From: an uncultured Pseudomonadota bacterium
GTDB taxonomy: Bacteria; Pseudomonadota; Alphaproteobacteria; RF32; CAG-239
Reading direction: 5' to 3'
DNA length: 24,085 bases
Assembly (NCBI GenBank): GCA_902495305.1
Contig: CABUWG010000029.1
Coordinates: 1-24,085 of the forward strand
Part shown: positions 20,914 to 24,085 of the stretch, piece after piece
Position numbering within the stretch: the stretch's first letter is position 1
Layout of the letters: each line of letters starts with the position of its first letter
Program-made: the position numbers and the translations under genes
Notes under the pieces: generated by a model
Told to the model about the DNA's origin: nothing
The model's database searches: none
Seen by the model: the letters and a program-made list of their open reading frames with translations, nothing else

Positions 20914-23673
20914 ATGAAAAAAGTTATTTTTTTTATCTTTTTCGGCGTTTTTTTGCTTGCGGGGCTGCCGGTCAGCGCGCAAGACGATCCGGCATTGCCG
21001 GACATCAGCATTAAAAACGGCGACATTGATTTTTCAAAAATGCAAAATCTCCCCGGAATTGAACTCATCAGCACGCCGATAAAACCTGTTCGGCCGGACA
21101 AAAATCCTGACGAGGATTACAGTGTGGGAGAGGCCTTTTTACGCTATCTCAGGATTTATACCTATTTTAACCTCAAGTATCCCGACGGCAAAATCAACAA
21201 CGATTTACAGCCGGATTTGCGCCAGCTCTTTCCGGATTACGACGATTTTGATCTGGAAGAAAAAGAAGAACATATCCGGACTGTGGTGCGGATGTACAGA
21301 GGATTGGACGACTGGGTCAGCAAGATTGCCGCCAGAATCATGGTGCCGGAAGAACCGCCGCTGATTGTGGAAGACAACGAATATGCCGAAATGTATCAGG
21401 GAAAATACATTGAATCGGACAAGCTGGTGGTGATTATGGACTTTAAGAAAGTTATTCCCTATGCCGGCGACAAGCGCAATTTTGAAGCGGTGGAAGCAAA
21501 GCTTGAGCGCGACAGGCTCAAAGACAGCGCCCAGTTTCGCCGGTTTAAAGATTTTACCAACAAAATTTCTAAAATCGAACTAAGCAAGATTCCTTATTAC
21601 GGTTCGGTTTATCCCGATCCTTTTACCGGCAATCAGGGTGTGGGCAAATGGGTCAGGTTTGACGCCGGCATTGCCCGCATGGCAGCGGATTCAACCGCGC
21701 TCGGGAACTTTGGCAACGTTCGTACCGTCTTGCACATTATGATTCCGTCGGGAATGTATTTGAAAGACAGTTCGGATTCAAAAATCAAAATCTCATTTGA
21801 CGGTTCGCGCAATCTGGCTGGTTATCATCTCTTCCGTCCGGTGCCAAAGCTGCTGGCCGACGGCGAAAAAAATCAGGCTGTTTTTGCCGGAGAAGCGGCT
21901 TTTCCCGTCACGGTTTATGCGCAGGATTTTTCTCTTCCCCTTGATTTGCACGCAACCGTAACCGGCAATTTCTGCACAGAAAATCATGAATGCAAAAAAA
22001 TGACTTTCGCCCCGGATTTATCCTTGTCTGCCGGAAAGCGCCAAAATTCGACCATGCGGCATTTTGTGAATCAGAAGTATGTGCTGTTGCCCAAAGAAGA
22101 AAATGCTGCCCTTCGCATTAGCGGCGTATGGCTTGACACGCCGGTTTCTTCTGAGGACAAGCCTGCGCTGCGGGTGGTGTTTGACAGTGAAAACAACGTC
22201 CATGACTTTAAGTTTTTTGTCGAAGCGCCGGACGGTTTTGACATCGGGCTGCCCCGAATCAGCATTGACGGCAAAAGGACTGTCGTCAGGGCGGAGGTTT
22301 CGTCCCCCGAAATTGCCGGCAAAGATATCGAAATTACCGCTCAATCGGCGCCAACGATTGCCGTGCGGCAAATGCACAGGATTGCCCATGCGCCTTTTTT
22401 TGATTTTGAGGGCAAAAAGCTGACTCTGATGCTGGTTTTGATGGCCGTTGCCGGCGGTGCGATTTTGAACGTCATGCCTTGTGTTTTTCCCGTCTTATCA
22501 TTGAAGATTATGGCGTTAAGCGGTTTTGGCGCAGGAAAAAAAGTCCGGCGCAATTCTCTGATGATTATGCTGGGAATTTTGGCAGCCTTTGCCGTTATGA
22601 CCACCCTGCTGGTCTTTTTGAAAATGCTTGGTTATTCCATCGGCTGGGGAATGCAGTTTCAGAGCCCGTCCTTTTTGTGGATTATGATTTTTGTGCTGCT
22701 GTTGTTTATTGCGCAAATTGCCGGCTGGATTAACCTGAAAACGCCGGAATGGATTAACCGTCTGCTTGACAGCAAAGCCAAAGAAGAAGATTTGCAAAAT
22801 TTCTTTATCGGGCTGTTTCTGGTTGCTTTGTCAACGCCTTGTTCCGCACCGTATTTGGGAACGGCAATCGGCTTTGCTCTGGCCGGAAGCGTCAGCGATA
22901 TTATCATCATCATGACGGCGGTCGGCTTTGGGCTGGCGCTGCCGTATCTGCTGCTTTTTATTAATCCGCAGCTGGCGATGTTTGTACCGCATCCGGGGAA
23001 ATGGATGCAACACCTGACAAAAATCATGACGATAATGCTCTTGGCAACAATCATCTGGCTGGTATCCGTTTTGGCTGCACAGGTCGCTGACGGCGTCATC
23101 ATCCGTGTCGGGATTTATATTCTGCTGGCATTGGGGCTGCTGGCTTTCCGGAAAGCCGTCTTTAACAATATTGACATACAAGACGCCGGTTTGGACATTA
23201 AGCTGAAGCTCGGCAAAATTTTTAACACGGCTTTTGCGGCACTTTTTATCATTATCCTGACAGCGGGGCTGATTGACGTACGGCAAGGCTATTCGCAACA
23301 ACGCCGCCAAACCCTGAGTGAAAAACAAGTTGAGCTTTCGCTGCCGGAAATCACCCGATACCTTAAGCAGGGGAAAACCGTTTTGGTGGCGGTGGAAGCC
23401 GATTGGTGCCTGACCTGCAAATTTAACGACCTGACCGTGCTTAACAATTATGCCCTTAAAGACGCTCTGCGTCTGCATGATGTACAGGTGATTGAAATTG
23501 ACTGGACAAACTATAATGAACAGGTTTTAAAATTTATGGAAGCGTACGGACGCAAAGGGCTGCCGTTTTATATTATTTACAGCCCGAAAGTTCCGAACGG
23601 CATGGTTCTGCCGGAAATTCTGAACGAGCAGAATTTGATTGAGATTATTAAAAATCTTTCGGCATCTCATTAA
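20914..23673 (+). CDS. dsbD: DsbD/ScsB-like thiol-disulphide transporter with a long N-terminal extension
   Basis: A 919-residue inner-membrane protein of the DsbD family, which passes electrons from cytoplasmic thioredoxin to periplasmic thiols. Residues 1-22 are a signal peptide. Residues about 25-300 are a periplasmic extension I do not recognise. C354 and C360 (C-x5-C) fit the active pair of the N-terminal DsbD domain. The membrane core (about 502-790) has C523 in NVMPCVFPVLSLK and C643 in STPCSAPYLG. The C-terminal thioredoxin-like domain has ADWCLTCK (C832, C835). These six are the only cysteines, exactly the three pairs DsbD needs. It has no strong ribosome-binding site. It stands alone, with repeats downstream. 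Confidence 0.93.
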   Translation: MKKVIFFIFFGVFLLAGLPVSAQDDPALPDISIKNGDIDFSKMQNLPGIELISTPIKPVRPDKNPDEDYSVGEAFLRYLRIYTYFNLKYPDGKINNDLQPDLRQLFPDYDDFDLEEKEEHIRTVVRMYRGLDDWVSKIAARIMVPEEPPLIVEDNEYAEMYQGKYIESDKLVVIMDFKKVIPYAGDKRNFEAVEAKLERDRLKDSAQFRRFKDFTNKISKIELSKIPYYGSVYPDPFTGNQGVGKWVRFDAGIARMAADSTALGNFGNVRTVLHIMIPSGMYLKDSSDSKIKISFDGSRNLAGYHLFRPVPKLLADGEKNQAVFAGEAAFPVTVYAQDFSLPLDLHATVTGNFCTENHECKKMTFAPDLSLSAGKRQNSTMRHFVNQKYVLLPKEENAALRISGVWLDTPVSSEDKPALRVVFDSENNVHDFKFFVEAPDGFDIGLPRISIDGKRTVVRAEVSSPEIAGKDIEITAQSAPTIAVRQMHRIAHAPFFDFEGKKLTLMLVLMAVAGGAILNVMPCVFPVLSLKIMALSGFGAGKKVRRNSLMIMLGILAAFAVMTTLLVFLKMLGYSIGWGMQFQSPSFLWIMIFVLLLFIAQIAGWINLKTPEWINRLLDSKAKEEDLQNFFIGLFLVALSTPCSAPYLGTAIGFALAGSVSDIIIIMTAVGFGLALPYLLLFINPQLAMFVPHPGKWMQHLTKIMTIMLLATIIWLVSVLAAQVADGVIIRVGIYILLALGLLAFRKAVFNNIDIQDAGLDIKLKLGKIFNTAFAALFIIILTAGLIDVRQGYSQQRRQTLSEKQVELSLPEITRYLKQGKTVLVAVEADWCLTCKFNDLTVLNNYALKDALRLHDVQVIEIDWTNYNEQVLKFMEAYGRKGLPFYIIYSPKVPNGMVLPEILNEQNLIEIIKNLSASH

Positions 23674-23681
23674 CGGGAATT

Positions 23682-24030
23682 TCCCTCCCTCTTATGCACT
23701 CTTTTTTATTTTCTCATCAGGAAATCTTTGTTCTCTCCTTCTCCTTTATCTTCCACCGCCCCGCTCTCCGTCATTCGCTCCCTTTTTTATTTTCCCTACT
23801 TTTTTTGCCGCCACTTTTCTTTTTTATTTTCTGGTTTTGGTTTCTTCATTAAGTTGGTTATTTCTTTTCGCTACTTTTGTCATGCTACAAAAGTAGCCCA
23901 AAAAAGCTAGCCCGCTCTCGCTTTCTAAGCTTTCAAAAAAAGTTAAGGTCGCTGCGCTCCATGACTTTGTGCTTCAATTTTACCTCTTTTTCTCAAAAGC
24001 TAAGAAGTTGCTCGCGAAGGGCGGTCAACT
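23682..24030. repeat. Long interspersed repeat, copy B
   Basis: Second copy of the 14921-15326 element, starting 9 bases after the DsbD-like stop. It shares the T-rich first half, a hairpin (23870-23879 with 23888-23897) and the identical last 32 bases (23999-24030), but lacks the 80-base insert of copy A. Two base pairs of the hairpin differ between the copies, and both remain paired. After 24030 the copies diverge, and I see nothing in the last 55 bases. Confidence 0.8.
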
Positions 24031-24085
24031 TAGGCATCTAGGCTCGCAGAGGTTGCTCACGCTTTCCTCGCTTGCCAAGATGTTC

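Overview
The window looks like chromosomal DNA of an alphaproteobacterium of moderate GC, probably an uncultivated, possibly host-associated lineage. The grounds are the protein families (UvrC, PgsA, Obg, enolase, YqgE, LemA/HtpX, an OmpR/EnvZ-type pair), short inverted-repeat palindromes of the kind dispersed in alphaproteobacterial genomes, and AT-rich intergenic DNA. The taxon is inferred; there is no rRNA in the window.

Layout. Positions 1-1091 hold repeat debris, a small XRE-type regulator, a candidate structured RNA just upstream of it, and rlmH, all leftward. Positions 1207-3535 hold an unrecognised protein, an unrecognised lipoprotein and an exported staphylococcal-nuclease-like protein. 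Positions 3559-5761 are a rightward ribosome and assembly block: rplU, rpmA, obgE, rsfS. Positions 5762-6400 are non-coding, with a repeat, a strong terminator, a consensus promoter and a long folded leader. The leader serves an exported protein with about 50 cysteines (6401-7579). From 14853 back to 7644 everything is leftward: a dCMP-deaminase-like enzyme, a NarL/FixJ-type response regulator, uvrC, and then an apparent operon of pgsA, an OmpR-type regulator, its histidine kinase and a very acidic unknown protein. Positions 14878-16047 are a gene-free stretch of about 1.2 kb, made of interspersed repeats followed by a second, larger candidate structured RNA (about 15716-15999). Then come a 69-residue protein, enolase, a metallo-beta-lactamase-fold hydrolase, lemA-htpX, yqgE (leftward) and a large DsbD/ScsB-like thiol transporter. 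The window ends in a second copy of the 14921-15326 repeat.

How the genes fit together. Much of the window is housekeeping: translation and ribosome assembly (RlmH, L21, L27, ObgE, RsfS), glycolysis (Eno), DNA repair (UvrC), nucleotide and phospholipid synthesis, and envelope quality control (LemA/HtpX). A second theme is the cell envelope and thiol chemistry. A DsbD-like protein carries reductant to the periplasm, and a strikingly cysteine-rich exported protein and several exported unknowns lie in the same window. A functional link between them is only inference.

The strongest candidates for something undescribed are the three folded RNAs, at 452-609 (minus strand), about 6179-6386 and about 15716-15999. 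Each has a recognisable promoter, and each has mutually exclusive helices close to a terminator-like hairpin. I could not match any of them to a known RNA family by eye.
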